Of a stretch of 64,000 nt of DNA, positions 1 through 12,320 are shown piece after piece. The DNA is from Dipteronia dyeriana (lineage: Eukaryota > Streptophyta > Magnoliopsida > Sapindales > Sapindaceae): positions 4,125,001-4,189,000 of the forward strand of contig CM065299.1 of the NCBI GenBank assembly GCA_032871835.1. The letters run 5' to 3'. The position numbers were made by a program, and so were the translations under genes. The first letter of the stretch is position 1. Each line of letters opens with the position of its first letter. Below the pieces are notes generated by a model. It did not search any database. It had not been told where the DNA came from and saw only the letters and a list, made by a program, of their open reading frames with translations.

Positions 1-3000
1 TGAACTCATCCTCAATAAGGCGATATCTACAAACCTGCAAAAAAGGGATTAAATATCTTAATAAAGACAAAAGATCAAAGTTGGAAAAGTGGATGTAAAT
101 TGTGTTTTAAGAAAATCATTCAAAGATTTGAAATAACTAATCAAGGCTCGGTTAATAATGAAATGCCAGCACACAACTATATAGCTGCTGGACTTAGGCG
201 GTGTGATTCTTCCTTAATTTAAATCGTCAACACTATAACAAAGTAAAGTTCTAATTGTTATACAGCTTGGTCATATAGAGGACAGCGAGCAGAGCGCTGC
301 ATGCCATCACTTCAACAAAGTCCCGACAATCACTTGAAAACAAATAGATACAAAACAGCTAAAAATATAAAATGCTAACAGTTATGTTAAAGCTGTGAAA
401 GAAATTTGAAGCCAATAGAAAACCTAATAATCAATATGTCGCTTGCGTAGCAAAAGGCATTCTACATTGCGGTAAGGTGAAATGAAAACCAACCAACACG
501 TTTGACTAACATGCTTGCATAGTTGCAGATGTGGAGATATTACAATTACAGTAAGAACTTAGTCAAGTCGATCAGGGAATACAAATGGATTATTAAACAT
601 TCACAATAATAAATAACAATATAATTTAACATACTTTGAGTTTTCTGGCATTTCTACAGAAACTTTTTATTGTTGCCTTGGAGATGCTGTCTGGCTCTCT
701 TCCAAGTTTCTTTAGAATATTCCTCACCCGTTGCTCAATGGAAAGAAAATCAGCCTCGGCCTTGGCTTGGTAGATCTTCTGCAAATTTACATAATGCCTA
801 CAGAAAATATGGTGCATATTGTCAAACTAACTTTTTTTTTTCGTTCTTAAAAGGAAACGAATGAATTTGAAAAAAAAAAAGGGACTCTGCAGATAAAGCC
901 ACTCACTCGGTTGAAGATGTCATATCTGGTATTGAGCCGTCAAGGGGTGCCTCCGCACAGCCTTCACTCGCAATGAAATCCTGCAGAGAGTTCACAAATA
1001 TAAGAATGAAGGCAATTACAAATCTATGGACTTAAAACCTACCATAAAAGAAGGATTTTTTAATATTCTCTATAAATATGATGTTGATTGAATGATTAAT
1101 ACAGATGTTCAGGAAGATTTTGTACATTCAGATATAAAATGAGATATATTAAGTTATAATGTCTCCAAGTTACTCTCCTACAAACAAACTGTTGTTCTAG
1201 CTTCCCAGCATTTAATGTGTATAGGGATCATATCTTGTAATGGGTGTATAACAAAGGTCAGGGCTTTACAAGAATAATATAAACTATCATATATCTCATT
1301 ATTCACAATCAAGATATAGCAGGCACAATTTTTGTTTCCCCAAGAAAACCCAAGGGCTGGTACTGTAAGTATTCCATATAGGAAAATAATTCTAAGAGCA
1401 TCATTCACAAGATTCTTAACACATTACTGTAGGGTGAACCACATCCGAGGGAAGCAATCTAATGTAAGATACTTCGAAAACAAGTGGGCTCTAAATTACC
1501 AACCTTTAGAGCAGCCACCATCACCCAATAATTTGATGAACTTGAACTGACTTCAGCTTGGCTATCATCAATTATCTGTTGAAGATCTTGACCTGCGATG
1601 CCAGAGAGATAGAGAGAAGTCAACCACCTATTCATATGATACAGGGAGTGATTGTTATGCACAGCCAAAGGTAAACCGTTGATGATGCCAAATTAAAAAT
1701 TAAAATAATGATGCAATGATAAACATCTAAAGTCTTCCAACTTCATATTGAAAATATCCAAATGAAGCAACCCACCTCTTTAGCAAGGATAACCTTCACC
1801 ATTCAATATGTTCGAAATCCTTGTAGTGTTAAATATTGATATTTACAAATCACTGTCTCAGATGTTTAGGCTCTTATTTCAAGCCCTATTATTTCAAGTA
1901 CATGGATAAAGAGTGGGATGCTCAAGCCTAAAAGGAAAACCAGTCTGAACTCCCAAATCCTAAGCATGTAGGCATCACCAAAATTATTCCCATCCAGCCC
2001 TGGTGGGAAAGAGTGAGTTATCTGTGGATTACGTGGCCCACAGCCAATCCTTTTAATTGGATTATATCAAATGACCTTACATTCTGTCAACTAGAAACTA
2101 GGTTTGAAGCCGTTCCTTTTAATATATGCACATTGTGCAACAAAATTTCAGGGATCATATAAATGATGGAAATTTAATCTCGTCAAAATTCCAGATGAAA
2201 AGGTCCTATAAAATTGTATCCTCAAGAACTCCAACCCATGCTTCTAAAATAAAAACTTACTTATTCCTCGAGAAGAAAAGACTTTGAAGGAGGCCTCAAC
2301 AGCTTCTTTATAGTTGTCCTCATCGAAGGCAATCGTCTTGGATTTAAGAAGCTCCTAAAATAAGGAAAACTCCAACTAATTCAAATTAATCTACGGCAGT
2401 TAAAACCTAAAAGATAAAGCAGAATCTAAATAAACCTTAAACTCTCTTTTCTCTTCTCTAGTTGATGGAAGGCTACCCTGATGGCTTTTGGCCCACTCTT
2501 CAGCCACCTTCAGAAGAACGACAACATAGGGGGTGTGCTTGTGGGCAACTGGATCTTGCACATTTATATCAATAGTTTCAGCAAACCTGTTGTAGGTAAA
2601 TATGAATCAGAATCAGAATCAGAGAAACAGAGCATTAAAGGCATGTTTTCCACATTACTTCAATAGATATGGTTTAGGGAACACAACATTGATACACAAA
2701 CACCAAAAAGTAAACAGATTAAGCAAGCCAAAAAGAAGTAAACCAAAAAAAATCCATACTTCCTGAGCTCAGGCCACGGATTATTTAATCGAAGGTCATC
2801 CAGAAAATGATCAGGCTTTGACTCGATCACTGTATGTTCCTGTCACCAATAAAAAAATAAAAAATATAATCAACTAAAATACAACACTATGATACACTTG
2901 AAAATTTCTAAAGTTGCCCATTGCTTCTCAAACTAATGACTGATAGAGTACCAAACATAAAAAGGATTTTGTTTGTTTTCATGTCAAAACAGCAAGATGC

Positions 3001-4637
3001 CTATGATCAACGTATCTAAGAGACTTATACTGCAGACATGACAGGTTCATAAAGTAAAAAACTTAGCATTCAACTATTTATACCTTCACACTAATTCGTA
3101 CTAACCCAGTGAGGCCATAGGAGCGAGCAAAAATTAGTATCACATTTGCCTCTCTACAAATTTTATCAAGCTTTACCATTGAGTCTTCCACCAGCTGAAA
3201 GAGAAATTGAGAGAAATATATCAAAGATATTGCACTTAATCATAATGAAAATATTAGTCAACTATCAATGTAAACAAGCAACAACTCTAAATTCACAAAT
3301 GCTGAACATCATAGTACGAAAGGATGTTGAAGTTAGTAATATTTCATTAATTTTACTGTAATAAGCATATGAAAAATTAACATAGCTACACAACCCAAGA
3401 CCAAAAATATTTTCTGAGAGAAAGTATCTAAATATTTTCTGAGAGAAAGTATCTAAATACTTTCATCAAAATCTATACCTGAGTAGCCACTACCAAAGTA
3501 AACTGAGAAAAGAATGACGGGTTTGTTTTAATTAGTGTTTCTGGATACTCTTCAATAAACTTAGCTTTAACAGCATCATTTAGCTCTTGAAGAAATGCAC
3601 ACACAGATTTGGCCTTTGATTCACCGACGCACGACTCATCCACTGCCAGCAACAGCAAAATGGGGTAAGCACAGAAAACACAGAAAGCAAATGATAAATA
3701 CAAGTAGCTAGATCAAAAAAAAAAACATACACATGAAGTTGTTTCCAAGGTCCCCCAGCACAACTTTAGACCCATCAATTACTGTAATGCTTCCAATCCC
3801 ACCAAGAACCAGATTTTTCAATGTCTCAGAACCCGTAGGGCCACAATTGAGCAAGCATATGCTGGCTTTTTCAAGGGCTGCCTGCCCTTGCTCACCCCAG
3901 ATCCTGCATTTTCAACATAACATCAAATTTCATAAAAGAAATAGAAACCTTAGAAGGGAAAAAAAAAAAAAAAAACTAAAACACAATTTAGTCCAGCCTT
4001 TGATTTTATCAGTTTTTACTTCTCAAAAAGTAACTTTACTGATTTTTATTCTTGTTATAAATCATGCCCAGTAATTACCTCATAATCACTTTCCATTCTT
4101 TGCATTTGGAAAGATTACATTGTTAAAATATGACCAAATAACTCAAGAGTCTAATTTTTTCTATAGAAAATATATATATTAAATATGTCAAATTAAAAAA
4201 AAAGGGTACAAAAGTGAATTCAATAATTTTTTTTGTCAAAAGTATGATTAAAAACCCTAGTATCACTTAAGTGACGTAAACATGAAAATTTGGGAAATTT
4301 AAAATTAACCATGAATAAACTACATTAGATTCATTGGTATTTGGTATATCAATTCACAATTAATCAATATTATTAGTTCTGGAGAATATACTCATTCCAC
4401 CATGAATACTCCAACTATACATTGAGTAAAAAAAAATATCTTGCAATGTTAAGTTACAATTCTTTTCTTCCGGAAAATTTTCCTGGAAATTATTTTCAGT
4501 TAAAACAAACAGAAGCTAAATGAAAACTATTCAAGGTAGAATGTTATCAGTCCACGAAAAACAAAGAGCAAAGAGAAAGCGGAAGAGCAAGGTAATGAAA
4601 ATCGAGGAAAACAAAACAATCACACCGATTACGATAG

Positions 4638-4671
<34 letters not shown>

Positions 4672-4715
4672 CGGTACCTGAGCTGGCGATCGTATTTGAT
4701 TTTTGGCTCAGCCAT
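1..4715 (-). CDS. AXR1: NEDD8-activating enzyme E1 regulatory subunit AXR1 (3' end beyond window)
   Basis: AXR1 pairs with ECR1 to adenylate the ubiquitin-like protein NEDD8/RUB, which is then passed to RCE1 and cullins; in plants this controls SCF-TIR1 activity and auxin response. I placed eleven exons by GT-AG sites with matching phases: 4678-4715, 3731-3903, 3479-3642, 3084-3194, 2760-2839, 2436-2586, 2261-2354, 1504-1592, 907-980, 635-797 and <1-34. They give about 390 residues of the roughly 540 usual for the family; the C-terminus lies outside the window. The start [13 protein letters not shown], the following [14 protein letters not shown] and the GDLGNNFM stretch are typical of the pseudo-adenylation half, and the exon at 635-797 reads [12 protein letters not shown] as in other AXR1 proteins. 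No frameshift or stop was seen. The AXL1 paralogue cannot be excluded, but the family is certain. Confidence 0.95.
4641..4669. repeat. (GA)n microsatellite in AXR1 intron 1
   Basis: A perfect GA dinucleotide run lies just inside the first AXR1 intron, a few bases from the donor site at 4677. Length variation here would sit very close to the splice donor. Confidence 0.9.
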
Positions 4716-6108
4716 TAAAGCACTGTGTTGGCGTGTTGCTGTTGGATTTTCTCTTTCTTTTTCGTGTACTCTGCGAGTGTTTTTTTTTTTCTTTAATTAA
4801 TTATTTGGGTTCGCTTACTACTTACGCAGTGGTGAGACCGGAAGCCGAGCGTTTAAAAGAGAAGACTGAAGTGAGTCCGTTTTATTATCCAAGATTCCAA
4901 ACCAAACAAGGAAACGATAAAACGTCGTCGTATTATGCGCATCAGTCAACAAAGGCAATCTTTTAAAAGACTTAAAATTGTGCGTTGGTATAGTTTTTGT
5001 ACCAATCAAAAACGTTTTTTTTAACTAAAACCTATGTTGGGATTTTTTTAACCGATCGGTAAAATTTAAAATAGGTTTTTTTAATGTATAAATCGTCTCA
5101 GTTATCTTTTTATTAAAAATCATTTCATATAAGTCTAAAATTTGAGATTTTTTAAGAAATTGTTTTTGAGTTTTAAAAAAAAAACATATGAATTATCTTG
5201 ATTACCCTTTATAAATTTTAAATATTCTACGATATAAATCTTTTATTAAATATATTATCATCACCCTTTTTATAATTTATACAACCAAAAACTATTTTCA
5301 AAAAATACATTGTCAACATATTTTTTTATATCAAAAGTTTTTTTTTTTTGTTAAAACCTCTACCTCTACTCTAAAATATCTATTTGAAAAGTCATACCGT
5401 GAGAAAACAACACATGTATTCAATAGAATTACTTAGAAGTCAAACTATAAATTCTGAATATATATAATTCAGATTTACAGATTTTTCTTATTTGATGGAT
5501 TTTACATTTTTTTCTTTTTTTAACTGGATTTAACTTTTATAATATACTGAAATTAGAAAGAAACACAAAAAAATTTACAACAATTGACTTTGATAATTAA
5601 AATTTTGAAAAATCAATTATTTTTTTATAATATCTAAATTTCACTAATATGATTAATATAAATAAAATTCTCTTATAAATTTGTTAGCAATTGGTAGTAC
5701 TAGTCTCTCGAACTACTATAAGATACACAATCCATTTTTTTTTTCAAGGCAAATCATTAAAAATCCATCCAAACTTGACCCAAGATCATTGAAAATGTTG
5801 CTTGTGTTAAATAATTAAGAAAATTTTCAAAAGTCATACACCTCTCAGCAAAATAACAAATTTATCAAAAATTCATCTCTGATTACTTGGGTAAGCCGGA
5901 TTGCATTAGATTGTATTGCTTTCCTTCTTTAATAGAAGTTTATTAGAATTTCCAAAAAAAAAAAAAAAAACTCTAATAAGACATTCGATTCATGGCAAAA
6001 CATGGGCACAGTAAGAAAATCCATCCATGCATATCATGATATAATACCAAACTGAGGTTAAACCACCAACTTCTTAATTCTTATCAACCTGGAAGATTGA
6101 CGAGCAAG
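4716..6108. other. AT-rich spacer, AXR1 upstream region
   Basis: No coding sequence was recognised. The first ~250 bases are the likely AXR1 promoter and 5' UTR, with a pyrimidine-rich stretch on the + strand at 4745-4795. The rest is homopolymer-rich AT sequence without a clear element boundary. Confidence 0.6.
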
Positions 6109-6111
6109 TAA

Positions 6112-7037
6112 GGTTGCGTTTGATTTTTTATCTGAAAACTGAATAGTATTGAATTATACCGAAGATTGAATAGTGATCGAAAACTGAAAACGAAATAATA
6201 TGTTTGATTTTTTTTTTTTCACTGAAAATTGAATATAAGTGATAAGTTGTTTGTTTTTTCAAGTTACAAATATCTGAAAATAAATAATTTTACATCTATA
6301 CCCTTTAAACTATTATTTATTATATTTTTATATTTTTATGTATTCAGTGTTTATACGTGAATTATAATAATATAATTATAAATTATAATGAAATTTATAT
6401 GTTTTATCAATGTGAACATATCATAAAAATATATCACAAACAGATATAATTCAATTATATATATGTAAATTGATAAAATTAGTGTTGAATTTGGGACTCA
6501 TCTAGACATATAGATATGATATCGTGGTGTTTGGGACACATGTAAAGTGTATGTAGTTTATGGTTAAGTTGGTTTAAATTTATTAACAAAACCGGTTATT
6601 TAAAAAAAATACTAATTTTCTCCAACCACATAATATAAAACTAATTAAATCATAGGAAAAAAAAAATCTTACCAAAATATGAATAGAAGTAGAAATATGT
6701 TTAAATACAATTAAAAAACGTTGGATTCAAATATAGATTTTAGAATGTTTAAAAAACTAGGTTTTATGACTGCTAAAATTATTTAAATAGTAAGAGTAAA
6801 AAAAAATTATATTGTTAAAGATGTGAAAGAAGATAAAACAGGAACTTAGTTAAGATTTATAAGGACAAATTTGGAAATTATAAATTAATATATATTCAGT
6901 TGATTTGTTGTTAAGTAAAAAATCAGTGATTTTAAGAGCTCTTTAAGTGATTTTATCATTTAAAAAATCAAACAAAAGAAACTTAATAACACATTAAATT
7001 CTATTAAGTGATGAAAGTGAAAAAATCAAACAGACAC
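6112..7037. mobile_element. Non-autonomous PIF/Harbinger-like (Tourist-type) element
   Basis: The left end GGTTGCGTTTGATTTTTT and the reverse complement of the right end GTGTCTGTTTGATTTTTT form imperfect terminal inverted repeats. TAA trinucleotides flank the element (6109-6111 and 7038-7040), as expected for the 3-bp TWA target duplication of PIF/Harbinger. The 926-bp interior is AT-rich and has no open frame resembling a transposase, so this would be a non-autonomous copy. The family is inferred from the TSD and TIR style only. Confidence 0.55.
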
Positions 7038-7167
7038 TAATAAGAGTATTGATCTAAGGCATAAAAAAACATACAGCCTAAATTATCTAAGAAAGAAGGA
7101 CAATCTTTACACCGTTTCTAACCAAAGACCAGAGATCGGATCTCAGAACAAACTAAGTACGTCGATA

Positions 7168-7830
7168 AACAAATTGATGGAAATAAGTTGTAGTTCCAGC
7201 TTCATACTTGTTTTACATTGCAAAAGATCAAAGGAGTATACATAGAACAAATGCAGTGAAAAGAAAAGCATAACTATCAGTCCAGTTAGCTAACAGATGC
7301 AACTATCTAGCAACTAAAATGAGAATGAAACTACACAATGAATGGTATACATGAATGTGTGGACCGTGGAGAGGAAAGGCACAGCAGAGTGAAGTCAAAG
7401 GGCAGTGGCAAACTAAAATGGGAATGAAACTACACCATGTATAGTATAGATGCATGTTAAGGAAAGAAAAGCACTTCAAAGTGAAATAAAAGGCGCATTG
7501 GAATAATGTAAAGTGCTTGAGTTGCCATGCACAAAGAATTGTTATTTTAGAACAAAGCAGCTCGGTAAACAAAGTGATGGAAATAAGTTGTTGTTCCAGA
7601 ATCATACTTGGTTTACACTGCGAAAGGATCAAAGGAGTATATGTAGAACAGATACAGTGCAAAGAAAACATAACTATCTGTCCAATGAGCTAACAGATGC
7701 GACTATCTAGCAACTAAAATGGGAATGAAACTGCACCATGAGTAGTATAGATGCATGTATGAGGAAAAGAAAAGGCACATCAGAGTGAAATAAGGAGGAG
7801 TGGAATAATGTAAAGTGCTTGAATTCTAGG
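7168..7830. repeat. Diverged direct repeat, period ~400 bp, two copies plus a part copy
   Basis: The sequence around 7170-7345 recurs at 7568-7745 with substitutions (shared TGATGGAAATAAGTTGT, then CTATCTAGCAACTAAAATG). The stretch beginning near 7412 (AAACTAAAATGGGAATGAAA) also matches 7710-7820. The short open frames here are accidental. Confidence 0.75.
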
Positions 7831-7879
7831 AATTGTTATTTCAAAACTCATATCAAATGAGTGATAATGTCATCAGGAG

Positions 7880-8345
7880 GAATTTAATCCAAAATGAATT
7901 TCAATATAAGCTCCCAACTAGTCCAGTCTGAGCAAATCAGGAGGCATTTCAATCCAAATGAATTTCAATACAAGATCCCAACTAGCACCAACATAACATA
8001 AACCTGAATCACTACATCTGACAAACTCCAACCACTCAAGAGCAAGCTATGGATGCAAAAACAAATCCCAATAACGTAATGATATCTTCGAAATTCTAAA
8101 ATGGTATCGCTTTTTCTTCCTACCAGGCACTAAACCATCTCAAGATAGAGCAGTACAATACAAAGGGAAAAAGGTTATAAGCATAAACAAGCTCACTGAT
8201 GTTGACCTGAACTAAATTCCTGGTGTGTAATTTAGGTATCAACAGGGTATTGTAGCCAATTTCAATAAGAAATAAGCCAATAACTACTTCAAAACCAAAC
8301 TAAATTCCTGGTGTAATTTAGGTATCAACACGGTATAAGTGATTT
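7880..8345. repeat. Two short local duplications
   Basis: About 40 bases at 7886-7925 recur at 7942-7985 (shared AATGAATTTCAATA then CCCAACTAG). A second segment at 8213-8256 recurs at 8299-8335 (shared ACTAAATTCCTGGTGT and TTTAGGTATCAACA). The function is unknown; this is 3' of the small gene at 8935. Confidence 0.7.
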
Positions 8346-8934
8346 TCTTCTCAATCTCTAACCACGATGCTAGACCAGCTTTTCTCACAGTAAAAAAAAA
8401 AAAATAGAACATAACAAGAATAAACATTAGTTAATATGGATCTACACAATCACTAATACCAAACATTAGTTAATACATATCTACACACAATCACTAATTA
8501 CATGCTATAATGCTATTCAATGCTAGAAATTATTAAACCATTAAAGTTGTATAATTAATCAGTTGCCAAACAGTTGTAATTAGAAGTATAATTGAACTGT
8601 TATAATCAAACAGTTACAAAAAAAAATATGATTTAGAACTATTGAAATGATTAATAGACAATACATCAAACAAGTATATCGTGTTCACCGAATTCGATAA
8701 TTTATTGCAAAAAATCAACCAAACAATGAACAAATCAGAAATAAAACTCCAAATACGAGATCTAAATTGGAAAATTTAAAGTTTCATTTATTAATTTAAG
8801 TTCTATCACATTTTTAACGCAATCCACTAAGGGACTATTTTTCCTTTTGAGGTACCAACAACCACTAAAACTACAAATCTACAAAAAAAATTAACAGAAG
8901 TCGATTCACAAATTGATTGAACTATCTCACCCAC

Positions 8935-9339
8935 TCAATGAGCAGCTACGATGTTACTGTCGCTAATAAACACATCAATAACCGGATCGGGCAGATCCGA
9001 CACAGGTCCCAACTGTGCTGAGCTAAAAAACATCACTGCTTTCGCTGCAACTAACTTCTTCCTTTGAGGAAACCGTGGACCGTATCCGCACACCCTCCCG
9101 GAAAAGCAAGGGAATCCATCGGGCACATTGACCTGGGGCTGACCAACGCTTGACGACGGCGGCGACGACGGAGGCGACATCCGGTGAGAACAGATCTGGG
9201 CAATCGACTTGACTCTTTGCGATCTGGCGATGATTTTCGAGTCCCTAAGCCGGGCGAGAGCGCCTGGTTTAAGGTACTTGAGAAATGGCTCGGGTCGGGC
9301 CATCGATTGTCTGCGTGCAGTCCGGATCCTGCGCTCCAT
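8935..9339 (-). CDS. Small plant protein of unknown function, single exon, 134 aa
   Basis: The frame starts at the ATG at 9339-9337, reading MERRIRTARRQSMARPEPF, and ends with TGA at 8935. I chose this start because the upstream extension in the same frame is low-complexity Pro/Ser/His sequence typical of a 5' leader and runs up to a transposon. The protein has a basic N-terminus with RPEPFLKYLKPGALARLRD, a Ser/Pro linker (SPPSSPPSSS), a central GFPCFSGRVCGYGPRFPQRKK block with two cysteines and a basic patch, and an acidic C-terminus (DLPDPVIDVFISDSN). It has no signal peptide, membrane segment or catalytic motif. I believe similar short proteins occur in other plants but cannot assign a function. 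Composition and length support a real gene more than chance. Confidence 0.7.
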   Translation of the reverse strand: MERRIRTARRQSMARPEPFLKYLKPGALARLRDSKIIARSQRVKSIAQICSHRMSPPSSPPSSSVGQPQVNVPDGFPCFSGRVCGYGPRFPQRKKLVAAKAVMFFSSAQLGPVSDLPDPVIDVFISDSNIVAAH

Positions 9340-9392
9340 ATTAGAGATGGAAAGAGAGAGTTGAGTGATGGAGAGATTGAGAGAAAAATGGT

Positions 9393-9413
9393 GGTCAGGG
9401 TTAGGGTTAGGAA
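9393..9413 (-). promoter_or_regulatory. Telo-box-like motif upstream of the small gene
   Basis: On the - strand the sequence reads CCTAACCCTAACCCTGACC, about 55-75 bases before the ATG at 9339. Telo-boxes (AAACCCTAA-type) are known in plant promoters and 5' leaders of growth and translation genes. Whether it acts here is inference. Confidence 0.45.
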
Positions 9414-9527
9414 ATAGAAGATGGAGGCTGGTTTTTAAGGAGGGAGAGAGAGGCGGGAAATGAAAGGAGGGTTTTGAAAGAGGGAATGGGGCGTGGCGCG
9501 GGATTTTCATGAGGATTTTTTTAGGAG

Positions 9528-10411
9528 CAAATTGCACCATACACTCCTAGGTTTTTTCATTTTACACCTAGAAACAAAATATATTATTAATTGACATTCA
9601 CCCATGTTGTAAGTCAAACTTGATTGTTGACAAAAAACCCAAAATACTGATGAGATTCTTAATTTATTTATTTTTTAAATAAAAATAATGTAAAATGAGG
9701 AAATGCCCCTCATATCAGAAAATAAAAATAAGTTCTCTTTAGAAAAAAATCATTAAAATGTAAAAAACAAAATTCTAATGGATGTTCAACCGTCCATCTT
9801 TTACCATCACAAAGATGGAACGTGGAGATTGAGAATTGAATTTAAAAAAAAAATCAGATATCAAATATTTAAGATATTCAAAAAGTTAAAAATAAAGCAC
9901 TTAAAAAAACTAGAAAAAAATTTGTCTAAAAAGTTATCTCCAACGCTTATCTCTAAGATGTATGGTGGAGATGAAATAGAATTAAAAAAATTGAAAAATT
10001 GAAAAAAATTAAGAGGAGGATATCCGTTCTCGATATTAGATCTTTATCAACATCCATGGAGATTTCCATCGTCCATTAAGATTGATTGGATTTCCACCTT
10101 TTTGCTCTCTTTTTTAAAATCCCCAACCCTTAAAGATGGATGGTGGAGATCTATTGTTTTTTTTTAATAATTTTTTCAATTTTATTTTATATATTTTAAA
10201 TTTGATCTGAACCGTCCATCTTAGTCAAAGATGGATGATGGGGATCTTGTTTTATTTTTAATTAAGGGTAAAATGATAATATTACCCTTTGATGTGTACT
10301 TAATGGTCAACCATGGTCAAACCTTAATGACAGGGGAGGTAAATGTCAATTAAAGATAAAGTTATTTCTAAATATAAAAGGGTAAACGTTATGGGAGTCT
10401 GGTGCAATTAG
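9528..10411. mobile_element. Terminal-inverted-repeat element (class II, superfamily unclear)
   Basis: The ends are inverted repeats: the left reads AATTGCACCATACACTCC and the right, reverse-complemented, reads AATTGCACCAGACTCCC. The homology continues inward: AATTGACATTCACCCATG at 9590-9607 matches the reverse complement of the 10300-10350 region. The interior repeats GTCCATCTT / AAGATGGA several times (9790, 10060, 10130, 10210). There is no transposase. I could not identify a target duplication, so the superfamily (Mutator-like is one possibility) is open. Confidence 0.6.
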
Positions 10412-11048
10412 TTTGGTAAAGGGGCAACCTCAATGAAATAACCCGAGGTTTGGCTTTTTATAATCGAAAACGATTGATTAAAAAACTCGTACTAACCTCC
10501 CCTCTCGTAAAGTTTGACAATTGATTGTTTAAAAACAGTAAAAGCGTAAAAAAAAACCCCTAGTTAAAAATCATAAAACAAAGAAAAAAATAGAATTAAT
10601 ATCTTTAGATCTCCACCATCCGTCTTGGATATGATGATTCATTATTAAAAGAAATAAAGAAATTTTGATCTCCACTATCGGTATAGGTTTATTTAAAAAT
10701 AAATAAAAGAGAATGGTAGAGATTTATATTGGATTTGCAATTTTGATTGTTGAGCCTCCCCACTACAGTTGGATTGGTGATTTTTTTTTGGCTCCTTATA
10801 TAAATAATTTAGTTTATCTCAGTCAAAATTTGTTGGTGCAATATGTCCTCTTCGAATGGATTCCCCATTATGATCTCAGTTGTAGTATGTTCTCTTCAAT
10901 TTTTATTTTTTTTACATTAGTATTGTTGTGAATTTGAACCGATGAAAGCGAAAGTGACATGCCTGATATTTATCCATAACATAGCAAATAACGTCTATTG
11001 GCATAAAAATAATATGCAAGAAAATAAATCAATCACACATAACACAAT
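10412..11048. other. AT-rich spacer
   Basis: No gene was recognised. It contains further diverged GATCTCCAC-type segments (10610, 10668) resembling the interior of the preceding element, so part may be an older relic of it. Confidence 0.5.

Positions 11049-11097
<49 letters not shown>
11049..11097. repeat. Compound (AC)n(AT)n microsatellite
   Basis: A run of AC dinucleotides passes directly into a run of AT dinucleotides. Confidence 0.95.
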
Positions 11098-11098
<1 letters not shown>

Positions 11099-11589
11099 CG
11101 GCCTTCACTGTTCCTTTTGGACAGTATGAATGGAATGTTATGCCAAAAACTTGATTTCATGTCAAATTTTAAAAAGATGATAGAGTCATAAAGTATTTTT
11201 AATAGATCAGGTTTATTGAGAATTGGATATCTGATCCATTGTAAAGCATCATTTAAAGATTTATAATTAATAACAAGTCTAGAAACTCCTTTTTCTATTT
11301 CAATATTTTTCTGAAAATAGAACGGACAGCTCTAGGGGACTTGGAGAACTCATTTTTGTTTATACATATTAATCTTTAGTCAAAGCTTGAAAGTAATTTA
11401 CATATACAAGTTATATATCATGAAAGAGGAGAGAAAAATAAAATGGAAGAGGAAATTAAAAAACTTAAGAGAGAGGAAGAGAGAGATGTAAATTTGAAGA
11501 GGAAATATTTATATTTTAATTAGGAAAGTAAATGTATGAGAGAGAGGAGACAAATAAAAGAAATTAATGATAGATAAAAGAGATTGAAA

Positions 11590-11773
11590 AAAAATATATC
11601 AATTTATTAAATCTAAGCCATCCAAACCTCAAAGATTCAACGGTTAAAAAATCGTGTCACATTTTGTGTAAAAAATTGTGTTCCCCGATCCCTTCCGTAT
11701 ATATATATTAAATATAAGTCATCCAAACCTCAAAGATTCAATGGTTAAAAAATTGTGTTCCCCAATCCCTCCC

Positions 11774-11820
<47 letters not shown>
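11590..11820. repeat. Tandem duplication ending in (TA)n
   Basis: The sequence at 11605-11705 (CATCCAAACCTCAAAGATTC ... GATCCCTTCCGTATATAT) is repeated at 11721-11785 with small changes and a deletion. Both copies end in a TA run; the second run is about 40 bases. Confidence 0.8.
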
Positions 11821-11821
<1 letters not shown>

Positions 11822-11837
11822 GACCATTTTCCTATCG

Positions 11838-11984
11838 GTGCGCACTGATGAAATTATATAAAGACATTTAATGTGAGTCACTCATTTATAAAAGAGCTTT
11901 GAAAATTGCATACATGCTAAGTCAAAGTATGTAAAATGAGTAGCTCACATTCAATGTCCTTATATAATTCCATCAGTGCGCACT
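11838..11984. mobile_element. Hairpin MITE, 147 bp
   Basis: The left arm begins GTGCGCACTGATGAAATTAT; the right arm, reverse-complemented, begins GTGCGCACTGATGGAATTAT. The match continues for about 50 bases with few mismatches, leaving a loop of roughly 40 bases. It is a fold-back structure with no coding capacity, surrounded by TA repeats that hide any target duplication. Confidence 0.75.
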
Positions 11985-12009
11985 TACGTGAACATTTCCG
12001 TATGTATAT

Positions 12010-12279
12010 ATATATATATAAATTTTATATCCACAACTTTTTTTTCTTGACTTTTGTCTTTTTCGTGGAAATATTTATTAAAGACTATGATGTTGTTGGA
12101 TTTGGTGCATACGATTCCGATCCTAATAAGCTTCAACGACTTTGGGTTACTTGATTATACAAGCAATATATATCTTTTCAGTGGAAATATTTATCGAAGA
12201 CCATGATGTTGTTGGATTTGGTGCATACGATTCCGATCCTAATAAGCTTCAACGACTCTGGGTTACTTGATCATGCAAG

Positions 12280-12314
<35 letters not shown>
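12010..12314 (+). repeat. Left half of inverted terminal-exon array (two copies)
   Basis: Two copies of a ~90-base unit start at 12067 and 12182. Each reads through ending in AYDSDPNKLQRLWVT then TGA, with about 10 conserved bases after the stop. The second copy is preceded by a pyrimidine tract and TTTTCAG, a good 3' splice acceptor; in the first the AG is altered to CG. Both are followed by TA runs. Three further copies lie in inverse orientation at 31905-33350. I do not recognise the protein. The simplest reading is duplicated last exons of an unidentified gene, with the 3' part of the preceding intron. Confidence 0.6.

Positions 12315-12320
<6 letters not shown>

Noticed and set aside
7303..7671. 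122-codon open frame on -, Cys/Leu/Phe-rich
   Set aside because: It lies across the ~400-bp repeated segment, is broken in the other copy and has no recognisable domain; treated as chance.
9393..9413. Interstitial telomere repeat
   Set aside because: Only two GGTTAGG-type units, not the plant TTTAGGG array; kept only as a possible telo-box.
9340..9540. N-terminal extension of the small gene to 9540
   Set aside because: The extension is low-complexity, looks like a leader, and its first codons fall in the adjoining transposon; the ATG at 9339 is a better start.
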